Shown here one piece after another: positions 1 through 4,936 of a DNA stretch of 7,313 nucleotides. Under the pieces are notes generated by a model, which was given only the letters and a program-made list of their open reading frames with translations, searched no databases and was not told where the DNA came from. How positions within the stretch are numbered: position 1 is the first letter of the stretch; each line of letters starts with the position of its first letter. This stretch comes from SOIV01 sp964435925 (lineage in GTDB: Bacteria; Acidobacteriota; Aminicenantia; Aminicenantales; Aminicenantaceae): assembly GCA_964435925.1 (NCBI GenBank), contig CAYTBG010000124.1, forward strand, positions 1 to 7,313, written 5' to 3'. The position numbers and the translations under genes were made by a program.

Positions 1-572
1 CGTTCTGTTTGTTCGACTGTACTCTGAAGCGAACTGGAAGTATCAATGATGTAGTCTGCGTACTTCAATTTTTCTTGGGGCTGCATCTGGCTTTTTATTA
101 TCTTTATGGTTTGCTTTCGACTGATTCTGTCCCTTTCCATTAATCTTTTTATTTGGACTTCTTTCTTGCAATAAGTCATGATAATCTTATCGAAGAAATC
201 GGCAAAACCAGCCTCAATTGTTAAAGCAGCCTCGGAGATAAAGATATTATAATGTCCTTCTTTTTCAAGACGACTGATAACCTCTTTTTTCTTTTCTAAG
301 ACAAGAGGATGTATGAGTTCATTGAGGAAGCGTCGTTCTTTCTCATCGGAGAAAATGATTTTTCCCAATCGGGATCGATTTATTGTTTTATCTTCATCCA
401 GGATTTTCTTACCAAAGTGAGCGACAATCATTTTCCATGCAGGTTTTTCAGGCTCCATGAGATCGTGGGCAATTTTATCTGCATGATGAATGTAACACCC
501 CAGCTCTTCCAGGACTTCAGCAACTACAGATTTTCCAGAAGCGATTCCTCCTGTTAAGGCCACAATCAACAT
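1..572 (-). CDS. coaE: Dephospho-CoA kinase, 3' end cut by window edge
   Basis: Reading the minus strand from ATG at 572 gives 190 uninterrupted codons running off the left edge. The product phosphorylates the 3'-OH of dephospho-CoA with ATP, the last step of coenzyme A synthesis, in the cytosol. Visible signatures: a P-loop GGIASGKS at residues 8-15 directly after the first beta strand, the substrate-pocket Asp in HHADK (D32), the EPEKPAW segment, an LNELIHPLV block, an SEAALTIEAGF block in place of the commoner D-x-P-L-L-F-E-A-G, the RLMERD lid arginines, and the late ADYIIDTS strand. The family is about 200 residues, so only about 10-20 C-terminal residues are missing. The start is supported by GGAG 8 nt upstream (minus-strand ATATGGAGTTTTCACT before ATG). 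It stands alone; the next gene on this strand is 436 bp away, so it is probably transcribed from its own promoter. Identity is confident. Confidence 0.95.
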   Translation of the reverse strand, partial: MLIVALTGGIASGKSVVAEVLEELGCYIHHADKIAHDLMEPEKPAWKMIVAHFGKKILDEDKTINRSRLGKIIFSDEKERRFLNELIHPLVLEKKKEVISRLEKEGHYNIFISEAALTIEAGFADFFDKIIMTYCKKEVQIKRLMERDRISRKQTIKIIKSQMQPQEKLKYADYIIDTSSSLQSTVEQTE

Positions 573-590
573 AGTGAAAACTCCATATCT

Positions 591-619
591 ATTTTATAGA
601 AAAAAACTTTTGGAATCAA
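591..619 (-). promoter_or_regulatory. Candidate sigma-70-type promoter for coaE
   Basis: On the minus strand TTGATT (619-614) is followed after exactly 17 nt by TAAAAT (596-591), overlapped by TATAAA. The predicted start would be near 584, giving a very short leader that begins around the GGAG ribosome site. Both hexamers deviate from consensus and the sequence is AT-rich, so chance is possible. Confidence 0.4.
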
Positions 620-685
620 AACCCATGCCTCGAATATAGCAATCAGCCTGAATTATTCATAAAAAATGCCGATACTTTCTGCAAT

Positions 686-722
686 TACAGCAATATCAAA
701 AAGATATCCTGATATTGCTGTA
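686..722. repeat. Perfect inverted repeat, 13-bp arms
   Basis: TACAGCAATATCA (686-698) pairs perfectly with TGATATTGCTGTA (710-722) around an 11-nt spacer that itself contains GATATC. No T-run follows either arm directly, so a standard intrinsic terminator is unlikely. It could be a protein-binding palindrome, an interspersed repeat, or a weak processing hairpin; the sequence alone does not decide. Confidence 0.7.
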
Positions 723-778
723 GATCCTGATAAACACTTATTCGAAAAGAAGCTATCTATATTAATCAGCATTTTTTC

Positions 779-898
779 CCTGGTGGCGAGTCGATCTCAC
801 CGCATTTCCTTCGTTGCAGCCCATTCGCAGTGAAGGACCACAGCTTCATGGGCTGACGCCTTGCATCTGCGGTAACCTCGACTCGTGAATAATCCAGG
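779..898. repeat. Nested inverted repeat, possible structured RNA or miniature repeat
   Basis: Four co-linear pairings nest inside each other. CCTGG (779-783) pairs with CCAGG (894-898). CGAGTCGA (787-794) pairs with TCGACTCG (878-885). ACCGCA (799-804) pairs with TGCGGT (868-873) after a symmetric 4x4 internal loop. CAGCCCA (817-823) pairs with TGGGCTG (849-855), capped by TGAAG/CTTCA (831-835/844-848). An alternative CCTTC/GAAGG pairing exists in the centre. The element looks more GC-rich than the flanks and has no open frame of note. It does not match the conserved parts I know of SRP RNA, tmRNA, 6S, RNase P, tRNA or c-di-GMP riboswitches. I cannot tell a non-coding RNA from a DNA-level mobile or interspersed repeat, and the strand is undetermined. 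Confidence 0.6.
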
Positions 899-1008
899 TT
901 AGTTATCAAAGATTGGAAAATAATTCCACCTGCAAGAGGAAAGAAGAGTGTAAAAGGAGGGTGATTATCATTGTTTGATTATGGTGGTTGAGTTGAGGGT
1001 TCTAAATT

Positions 1009-1467
1009 TTATGACTTGTTTTTATTTTTTTCTAAGTCTTTCGGCATGATTTTATATTTTTTGTGGAAGCGGAGTGCTACACCTTGCTTTTTTGTTTTTT
1101 TATCGAGTTCTTCGAGGCGAACGGTTAGACCTCCAAGACAAAGTTTTAGTTTTTTGCCTCCCCCTAGCTCCTTGGGCATGTCTATTACCAGGTTGAGTTT
1201 TGAACCAATAATCACGCCTGAGTCCAGACTGAAGTAGACTCCCTTAGAACTTATATTTTCAATTTTTGTTTCCTCTTTGAATGTTTTTCCCAGAGGAAGC
1301 TTCCCCTCAATTTTTACTGGAAGCGGGAGATCAAATCGCCACTCTCTGCGACGGTTGACCTCAACACTTGCAGCGTCTCTAACTATTTTTGAGGTTTTTT
1401 TTGGAGCCGCTTTTTTAGGTGAGGTTTTTTTGGGAGCCGCTTTTTTTGATGTTAATTTTTTTGTCAT
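1009..1467 (-). CDS. PilZ-domain protein with histone-H1-like lysine-rich N-terminal tail
   Basis: The product has 152 residues. Residues 1-27 are a Lys/Ala/Pro tail made of two near-identical decamers (KKAAPKKTSP type), resembling bacterial H1/AlgP-like basic tails. Residues 36-145 form a PilZ domain. The RxxxR signature appears in RRREWR (R40 and R44) and the second signature as NISSKG (N71, S73, G76), so both halves of the c-di-GMP site are intact. PilZ domains bind c-di-GMP and change partner contacts; here the partner is unknown. No membrane segment or signal peptide is seen, so it should be cytosolic. The minus-strand start at 1467 follows GAGGG a few bases upstream. It lies 27 bp downstream of the LuxR-type regulator and is probably co-transcribed with it. 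A basic tail plus PilZ suggests nucleic-acid or acidic-partner binding, which is inference. Domain call is fairly sure; role is not. Confidence 0.85.
   Translation of the reverse strand: MTKKLTSKKAAPKKTSPKKAAPKKTSKIVRDAASVEVNRRREWRFDLPLPVKIEGKLPLGKTFKEETKIENISSKGVYFSLDSGVIIGSKLNLVIDMPKELGGGKKLKLCLGGLTVRLEELDKKTKKQGVALRFHKKYKIMPKDLEKNKNKS
1391..1450 (-). repeat. 30-bp tandem duplication coding the basic tail of PilZ-1
   Basis: Two adjacent 30-bp units (1391-1420 and 1421-1450) share GAGGTTTTTTT, then GGAGCCGCTTTTTT, on the plus strand. In the coding frame each unit is ten residues of the KKAAPKKTS(P) type, so copy number can change without a frameshift. Confidence 0.8.
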
Positions 1468-1494
1468 GTTTCCCTCTTAATTACCTTCAATAGG

Positions 1495-2280
1495 TTAAAA
1501 AAGCGCAGAATTAATAGCATACAATGCAAGTTGAAGTCTGCTATGAGTGTTAAGCTTGGCGTAGATGCTTTTGATGTGGGATCGGACTGTATTCTTGCTT
1601 ATAAAAAGGGCCTCAGCAATCTCATCATTGCTTTTCCCTTTCCCGATGAGTCTTAGAACTTGAAACTCAGTAGGGGTGAGTTGGTCAAGTGTCTTTTCTT
1701 TAAGATCTCTTCCAACTACAGAAATAATCCTGTCCATGATGCTGCTCATCTTATCTCGAGGAAGCCAGATTTCTCCTTTATTAATTATTCTTATAGCATT
1801 TTCCAGTTGATCTGAAGGATCATTCAAGTCAAAATACCCTCTCACTCCTGCATTCATGAGCCCCACTACTTCTTCATGGGAGGGGATGTTTCCTAGAAGC
1901 AATAACTTGGATTTAGGTTTGGCATCTGAAATTTCTATGATGGCTTTGCAAATTTCTCGAATATTAGGCAAAGGCTCAGAATTAGCAAAAAGGATAACAT
2001 GAGGTCTGAGTTCTTTTATAGATTCTAAAAAAGATTCAATTGTGCTTTTCTCGATATTGATAATTTCCATTTCTGGAGCGACATCAATAGCTTTTAAAAT
2101 TCCTGAGAGGATTAAATCTGACGTGCAATAGAGAAGAACATTGATTTTTTTCTCCTCTTCAGCTTGAGGTGTTTTTATCTCCGCAGGAGCGGGAGCGGCT
2201 TCTTTGATAGGCTGCGGGGTTTTTTTTGCTGACTTTGTTGTTTTTATGACAGGCTTTTTTATGGATTTAGGATTTTTCAT
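1495..2280 (-). CDS. LuxR/NarL-type regulator with degenerate receiver domain and basic N-terminal extension
   Basis: The product has 261 residues. Residues 1-45 are a Lys/Pro/Ala/Glu low-complexity extension. Residues 46-168 align with a response-regulator receiver fold (VLLYCTSDLILSGILKAI, then RPHVILFANSEPLP, then AGVRGYFDLNDPSDQLENAI). The acidic pair after strand 1 is replaced by Thr-Ser, the phosphoacceptor Asp by Ala/Asn (99-100), the Ser/Thr after strand 4 by Gly130, and the strand-5 Lys by Asn153. Residues 199-258 are a LuxR-family helix-turn-helix: LTPTEFQVLRLIGKGKSNDEIA, then ISKNTVRSHIKSIYAKL. It is therefore a DNA-binding regulator unlikely to be controlled by phosphorylation. 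No histidine kinase is nearby. It heads the unit with PilZ-1, 27 bp downstream, and PilZ-2 lies 122 bp upstream. The start at 2280 is 15 nt after the predicted transcription start; only a weak GAGA ribosome site is seen. Confidence 0.88.
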   Translation of the reverse strand: MKNPKSIKKPVIKTTKSAKKTPQPIKEAAPAPAEIKTPQAEEEKKINVLLYCTSDLILSGILKAIDVAPEMEIINIEKSTIESFLESIKELRPHVILFANSEPLPNIREICKAIIEISDAKPKSKLLLLGNIPSHEEVVGLMNAGVRGYFDLNDPSDQLENAIRIINKGEIWLPRDKMSSIMDRIISVVGRDLKEKTLDQLTPTEFQVLRLIGKGKSNDEIAEALFISKNTVRSHIKSIYAKLNTHSRLQLALYAINSALF

Positions 2281-2301
2281 GATTTTCTCGTTTTTTTTAA
2301 C

Positions 2302-2330
2302 ATGTTATAAAAACAATAATCTATTGTCAA
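2302..2330 (-). promoter_or_regulatory. Promoter of the LuxR-type regulator/PilZ-1 unit
   Basis: On the minus strand TTGACA (2330-2325) is followed by a 17-nt spacer and TAACAT (2307-2302), overlapping TATAAC. This is a consensus -35 with a reasonable -10; transcription should begin near 2295, about 15 nt before the regulator's start codon. It implies this pair can be expressed separately from PilZ-2. Confidence 0.65.
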
Positions 2331-2372
2331 GAATTGGTTGGTTGGTTTTATGACAAAAATTGGGCAAATGAC

Positions 2373-2387
2373 AGGGACTGATCCCCT
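2373..2387. repeat. Short GGGA-CTGA-TCCC palindromic repeat
   Basis: AGGGACTGATCCCCT forms a 4-bp GC-rich stem (GGGA 2374-2377, TCCC 2382-2385) with a CTGA loop, between PilZ-2 and the regulator. It resembles the GGGGACGTTCCCC element at 6069-6083 and the GGGGA(n)TCCCC class of REP-like repeats seen in many bacterial genomes. In the PilZ-2 transcript direction no T-run follows, so termination is doubtful. Confidence 0.45.
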
Positions 2388-2402
2388 AAAAAGCGAAAAA
2401 AC

Positions 2403-2789
2403 TTAAATCTTTTTTGAATGGAGAGGATTTATTTTATATTTTTTTTCTAAGCGGAGAGATATAAGTTGCTTTTTTTCGCTGCTCTGGTCGGCTTTGACAA
2501 ACGTCACCCTTCCCGTGATTTCAAGTTTAAGATCATTTTCCAAGAGAACGGTTTTGGGGATATCCAAAAATAGCTTTAATACAGAGCCGATTGTTACCCC
2601 TGAATCAAGCCAAAACACAGCTTCCTGAGAGCTTATAGAAGCGAGCTCAGTGTATTCTTTAAATTCATTTCCCATAGCATCGATTCCCGAAACCAAAGCT
2701 GGAATAGAAAGCTCGAAACTTCGCTCTGTATTCGCAAATCTGGTTGCGCCTTGGATGGAAGACTTATCGGATAATATTGATGTACTCAT
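2403..2789 (-). CDS. PilZ-like protein with lost c-di-GMP-binding motifs
   Basis: The product has 128 residues and is a paralogue of PilZ-1: LDSGVTIGSVLKLFLDIPK here matches LDSGVIIGSKLNLVIDMPK there, and both end in a similar Leu-Arg-Leu/Phe...KKYKI strand. The ligand signatures are gone. The RxxxR position reads TERSFEL (only R23 remains), and NxSxxG reads SISSQEA (51-57), without the Asn or Gly. It is thus likely a non-binding PilZ fold, perhaps a dimerisation or protein-interaction partner (inference). It lacks the lysine-rich tail but keeps a Ser-rich N-terminus. It lies upstream of the regulator on the same strand with a 122-bp gap carrying that regulator's own promoter. The start at 2789 has no Shine-Dalgarno sequence; a TATAAT ends only 5 nt upstream, so the message may be nearly leaderless. 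No better upstream start is seen. Confidence 0.78.
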   Translation of the reverse strand: MSTSILSDKSSIQGATRFANTERSFELSIPALVSGIDAMGNEFKEYTELASISSQEAVFWLDSGVTIGSVLKLFLDIPKTVLLENDLKLEITGRVTFVKADQSSEKKQLISLRLEKKYKINPLHSKKI

Positions 2790-2794
2790 TGTTG

Positions 2795-2829
2795 ATTATA
2801 GTTATGCCATAGGGCTGAGAATGTATCAA
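2795..2829 (-). promoter_or_regulatory. Weak candidate promoter for PilZ-2
   Basis: On the minus strand TTGATA (2829-2824) lies 17 nt before CATAAC (2806-2801), directly followed by a perfect TATAAT (2800-2795) that lacks a properly spaced -35. Either choice puts the transcription start within about 5 nt of the PilZ-2 ATG. Confidence 0.35.
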
Positions 2830-2874
2830 TCCCTCTTAAAGATGATTTGTCGGGTGATTTTTTCATATTTTTTC

Positions 2875-3015
2875 TCATCGGGAAAGGTTAGACCTGCGGC
2901 TAATTACGCTTAATCCCCTCTTTTTTACTCCCTTTTCAAATAGAGATAAGGTGCTTAAAACATTGCTTCTTACTCCTGTTTTAAAGATATTACAGAAAGA
3001 GCATTTGCCTGACAT
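2875..3015 (-). CDS. Possible small CxxC protein, 46 residues
   Basis: An open frame from ATG at 3015 encodes 46 residues starting MSGKCSFCNIFKTG, with Cys5 and Cys8 as a CxxC pair and a basic, Arg/Lys-rich C-terminal half. The start is preceded by AAGGAAG with AGGA 7 nt upstream, a good ribosome site. TTGACT (3069-3064) followed after 16 nt by TAATTT is a possible promoter, and a 16-bp palindrome abuts that -35. The frame also extends upstream to an ATG at 3069, but that start would leave almost no room for the promoter. I do not recognise a family. A single CxxC could be half of a metal site or a redox pair. The frame may equally be chance; only the ribosome site and promoter arrangement speak for it. 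Confidence 0.27.
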   Translation of the reverse strand: MSGKCSFCNIFKTGVRSNVLSTLSLFEKGVKKRGLSVISRRSNLSR

Positions 3016-3069
3016 AGTTGCTTCCTTTTCTTGAAAAGTTAAAATTACATCTTTTAATAGAGCAGTCAA

Positions 3070-3085
3070 TCATCCCTTGGGATGA
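3070..3085. promoter_or_regulatory. 16-bp palindrome, possible operator
   Basis: TCATCCC (3070-3076) and GGGATGA (3079-3085) are perfect inverted arms around TT. The spacing suits a DNA-binding dimer better than an RNA hairpin. It directly abuts the minus-strand TTGACT at 3064-3069 and lies about 54 bp upstream of the proS -35. No T-run follows closely, so it is not a terminator. Confidence 0.4.
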
Positions 3086-3138
3086 AATAAAGGGTGAATT
3101 TTTTTCCTGCTTTCTCATCGGCCCTTTTTTTGCCTTTC

Positions 3139-3167
3139 TTGACAAAAAAAATAGCTGTATATAGAAT
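3139..3167 (+). promoter_or_regulatory. Strong sigma-70-type promoter of proS
   Basis: TTGACA (3139-3144), a 17-nt spacer and TAGAAT (3162-3167) form a near-consensus promoter. Transcription should start near 3174, giving a leader of about 20-25 nt before the proS start. Confidence 0.75.
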
Positions 3168-3196
3168 GACCGATAATCGAAACGAAAGAGAAAGAA

Positions 3197-4651
3197 GTGA
3201 ACAAAAACGAACGATTTGTAAAGAAAATAACTCTTAAAAGTGTTGATTTTTCAAGATGGTATGTCGAGATTATTCAAAAGGCAGAGCTGGCCGATTATGC
3301 TCCAGTTAAAGGAATGATGGTCATCAGGCCATATGGCTGTGCTGTTTGGGAAAGAATACAACGCTTGGTCGATGATAGGATAAAAAAATCTGGCCACTCG
3401 AATGCTTATTTCCCTCTCCTCATCCCCGAAAGTTTCCTTCAGAAAGAGGCCGAACATTTAGAAGGATTTGCACCTGAAGTTGCTTGGGTAACACATGGGG
3501 GAAAAGAAGAATTGGAGGAGAGACTGGCCGTACGTCCCACTTCAGAAGCCATAATTGGCAACATGTACGCTAAATGGATCAAGTCATGGAGAGATTTACC
3601 GGTGCTGATTAACCAGTGGGCCAATATAGTCCGTTGGGAAAAGGTCACCAGGCCTTTTTTAAGGACTACGGAGTTCTTGTGGCAAGAGGGGCATACAGCC
3701 CATGAGAGCTTTGAGGAAGCTCAGGATGAAACACTGATGATACTTTCTCTTTATAAAGAATTTGTGGAGAATGAACTAGCCATTCCGGTGATTTCAGGGA
3801 AGAAATCAGATAAGGAAAAGTTTGCCGGGGCTTTAGAAACTTTTGCTATTGAAGCAATGATGTCAGACGGAAAAGCACTCCAGATGGGAACATCTCACAA
3901 CCTGGGTCAACAGTTTTCCAAAGTTTTTAACATCAGGTTTGAGGATCGCAACCAGAAGCTTCAGTATGTTTGGCAGACTTCCTGGGGAGTGTCTACGCGT
4001 CTTATTGGAGCTTTAGTCATGGCTCATGGAGATGATTCTGGACTTAAATTTCCGCCCAACATCGCTCCTGTTCAAGTGGTTATTGTTCCTATTTCTGCGG
4101 GTAACTGGAAAGAAAATGTTCTCCCTTTGGCTCGAAATATTGAGGAAAAATTAGGAGAGGAAGGATTAAGAGTAAAACTGGATGAGAGAGAAGAATTCAC
4201 TCCGGGTTGGAAATTTTCTGAGTGGGAGATGAGGGGAGTGCCTCTAAGGGTTGAGATTGGTCCTAAAGATATAGAGAAGAAACAGGTAGTTGTCGTACGG
4301 CGAGATACAGGGAAAAAAGAAAATGTGAGTCAGGCCTCTATGAATAGAAAAGTGCCGGAAATTCTAAGAGAGATCCAGAAGAATATGTTCGAGATGGCTT
4401 TAAAGTTTCAGCAGGAGAACACGCATGAGGTGAAGGACTATGAAGAATTTAAAGCCATAATGGAATCCCAAAAGGGATTTATTAAGGCTTTTTGGTGTGA
4501 GGACCAAGTTTGTGAAGAAAAGATCAAAGAGGAGACTATGGCTACTATTCGGGTTATCCTTCTGGATCAAGATAAGAAAGCAACCCGAGGAAAGTGTGTT
4601 TTCTGTCAGAAGCCGACGGAGACCGTAGCCTATTTTGGCAGAGCATATTAA
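3197..4651 (+). CDS. proS: Prolyl-tRNA synthetase, archaeal/eukaryotic type
   Basis: The 484-residue product charges tRNA-Pro with proline using ATP, in the cytosol. It is the class II form lacking the large editing insertion of the E. coli-type enzyme. Visible features: an N-terminal FSRWYVEIIQKAELADYAPVKG block (18-39), the proline-pocket RPTSE (113-117), class II motif 2 RTTEFLWQEGHT (156-167), GTSHNLGQQFSKVF (231-244), WGVSTR (263-268), motif 3 area MAHGDDSGLKFPPNIAP (275-291), an anticodon-binding domain from about 292, and a C-terminal zinc domain with Cys434, Cys439, Cys467 and Cys470 and the conserved terminal Tyr. Length is typical for the group. The start codon is GTG; AAAGAG 6 nt upstream is a modest ribosome site, and the protein aligns from this point with family members. 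It seems monocistronic, with its own promoter upstream and a repeat-bearing gap downstream. Very secure. Confidence 0.97.
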   Translation: MNKNERFVKKITLKSVDFSRWYVEIIQKAELADYAPVKGMMVIRPYGCAVWERIQRLVDDRIKKSGHSNAYFPLLIPESFLQKEAEHLEGFAPEVAWVTHGGKEELEERLAVRPTSEAIIGNMYAKWIKSWRDLPVLINQWANIVRWEKVTRPFLRTTEFLWQEGHTAHESFEEAQDETLMILSLYKEFVENELAIPVISGKKSDKEKFAGALETFAIEAMMSDGKALQMGTSHNLGQQFSKVFNIRFEDRNQKLQYVWQTSWGVSTRLIGALVMAHGDDSGLKFPPNIAPVQVVIVPISAGNWKENVLPLARNIEEKLGEEGLRVKLDEREEFTPGWKFSEWEMRGVPLRVEIGPKDIEKKQVVVVRRDTGKKENVSQASMNRKVPEILREIQKNMFEMALKFQQENTHEVKDYEEFKAIMESQKGFIKAFWCEDQVCEEKIKEETMATIRVILLDQDKKATRGKCVFCQKPTETVAYFGRAY

Positions 4652-4704
4652 TTAGATATATAACGCTGAGAGGGATTTAGGATACGAATGGAAAATAATG
4701 CAGC

Positions 4705-4722
4705 GGCTTGATTTATCAAGCC
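4705..4722. repeat. Palindromic repeat, copy 1 (GGCTTGAT-TT-ATCAAGCC)
   Basis: Perfect 8-bp arms around TT. The similarity to copy 2 continues rightwards (CC, CA, T-rich/A-rich run, ACTA), showing two direct-orientation copies of one longer element of about 35 bp. Similar GGCTTGATTTATCAAGCC-type elements recur as interspersed repeats in several bacterial lineages, by recollection only. Confidence 0.65.
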
Positions 4723-4899
4723 CACACTTTAAAAAACTATAGATTGATGAAAAAAGTGGGGGCAGTCCTCATTCCAGGTTGTACATAATGAGGGGAAAGG
4801 CTATCGTTTGGCTCGCTTTAGGATTAAAATAAAAGGATATGGGATTCCAGAAATTTAAGTAAGAATCTTCTCTTTTTTTATTTTGATAAATTGTAGGTG

Positions 4900-4913
4900 C
4901 TTGATTTATCAAG
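4900..4913. repeat. Palindromic repeat, copy 2, adjoining pcm
   Basis: CTTGAT-TT-ATCAAG with one arm mutated relative to copy 1 (GTGCTT...AAGTCC), followed by CGCAGTTTTTTATAACTA, which runs to within 4 nt of the pcm start codon. TTGATT (4901-4906) inside the repeat and TATAAC (4926-4931) could form a poorly spaced promoter (19 nt), so the repeat may supply pcm transcription; speculative. Confidence 0.6.
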
Positions 4914-4936
4914 TCCGCAGTTTTTTATAACTAAAA

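Larger units (their letters stand above)
573..1008. other. 436-bp non-coding gap with two inverted-repeat structures
   Basis: No convincing reading frame, tRNA or canonical terminator is visible between coaE and PilZ-1. It holds the coaE promoter, a perfect 13-bp-arm hairpin (686-722) and a nested inverted repeat that looks clearly more GC-rich than its surroundings (779-898). The remainder, including 899-1008 just past the PilZ-1 stop, is plain AT-rich sequence. An AGGAGGG at 956-962 on the plus strand looks like a ribosome site but serves no open frame. Confidence 0.7.
2790..3196. other. Divergent intergenic region between PilZ-2 and proS
   Basis: This 407-bp gap separates minus-strand PilZ-2 from plus-strand proS. 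It holds, left to right, the PilZ-2 promoter candidate, a possible 46-codon minus-strand gene (2875-3015) with its own promoter candidate, a 16-bp palindrome (3070-3085) and the strong proS promoter (3139-3167). The 11-mer TTTCTCATCGG occurs twice on the plus strand (2871-2881 and 3112-3122), of unknown meaning. Confidence 0.6.
4652..4936. other. Non-coding gap with repeats before pcm
   Basis: No credible frame is visible. The gap begins right at the proS stop with no obvious intrinsic terminator, and carries two copies of a CTTGAT/ATCAAG palindromic repeat (4705-4722, 4900-4913). A further hairpin lies between them: CCTCATT (4767-4773) pairs with AATGAGG (4787-4793) around a 13-nt loop. Confidence 0.6.

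Noticed and set aside
309..557. 82-codon plus-strand frame
   Set aside because: It lies wholly antisense within coaE, whose motifs are clear, and has no recognisable features.
779..898. Integron attC site
   Set aside because: The folded form is reminiscent, but the end does not fit the GTTRRRY core (GTTAGTT instead) and no integrase or cassette genes are near.
779..898. c-di-GMP riboswitch linked to the PilZ genes
   Set aside because: It lies downstream of PilZ-1, not in a leader, and none of the conserved aptamer segments I know is visible.
956..1050. AGGAGGG on the plus strand followed by a short ATG frame at 981
   Set aside because: The spacing of about 19 nt is too long, and the frame ends after about 22 codons antisense to PilZ-1.
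1016..1480. Two plus-strand frames opposite PilZ-1
   Set aside because: They are antisense shadows of PilZ-1; their composition mirrors the Lys-rich tail as Phe/Ala.
2650..2913. 87-codon plus-strand frame opposite PilZ-2 and its promoter
   Set aside because: It overlaps PilZ-2 antisense and has no ribosome site or domain.
3251..3648. Minus-strand frames inside proS
   Set aside because: They are antisense to strongly conserved ProRS motifs.
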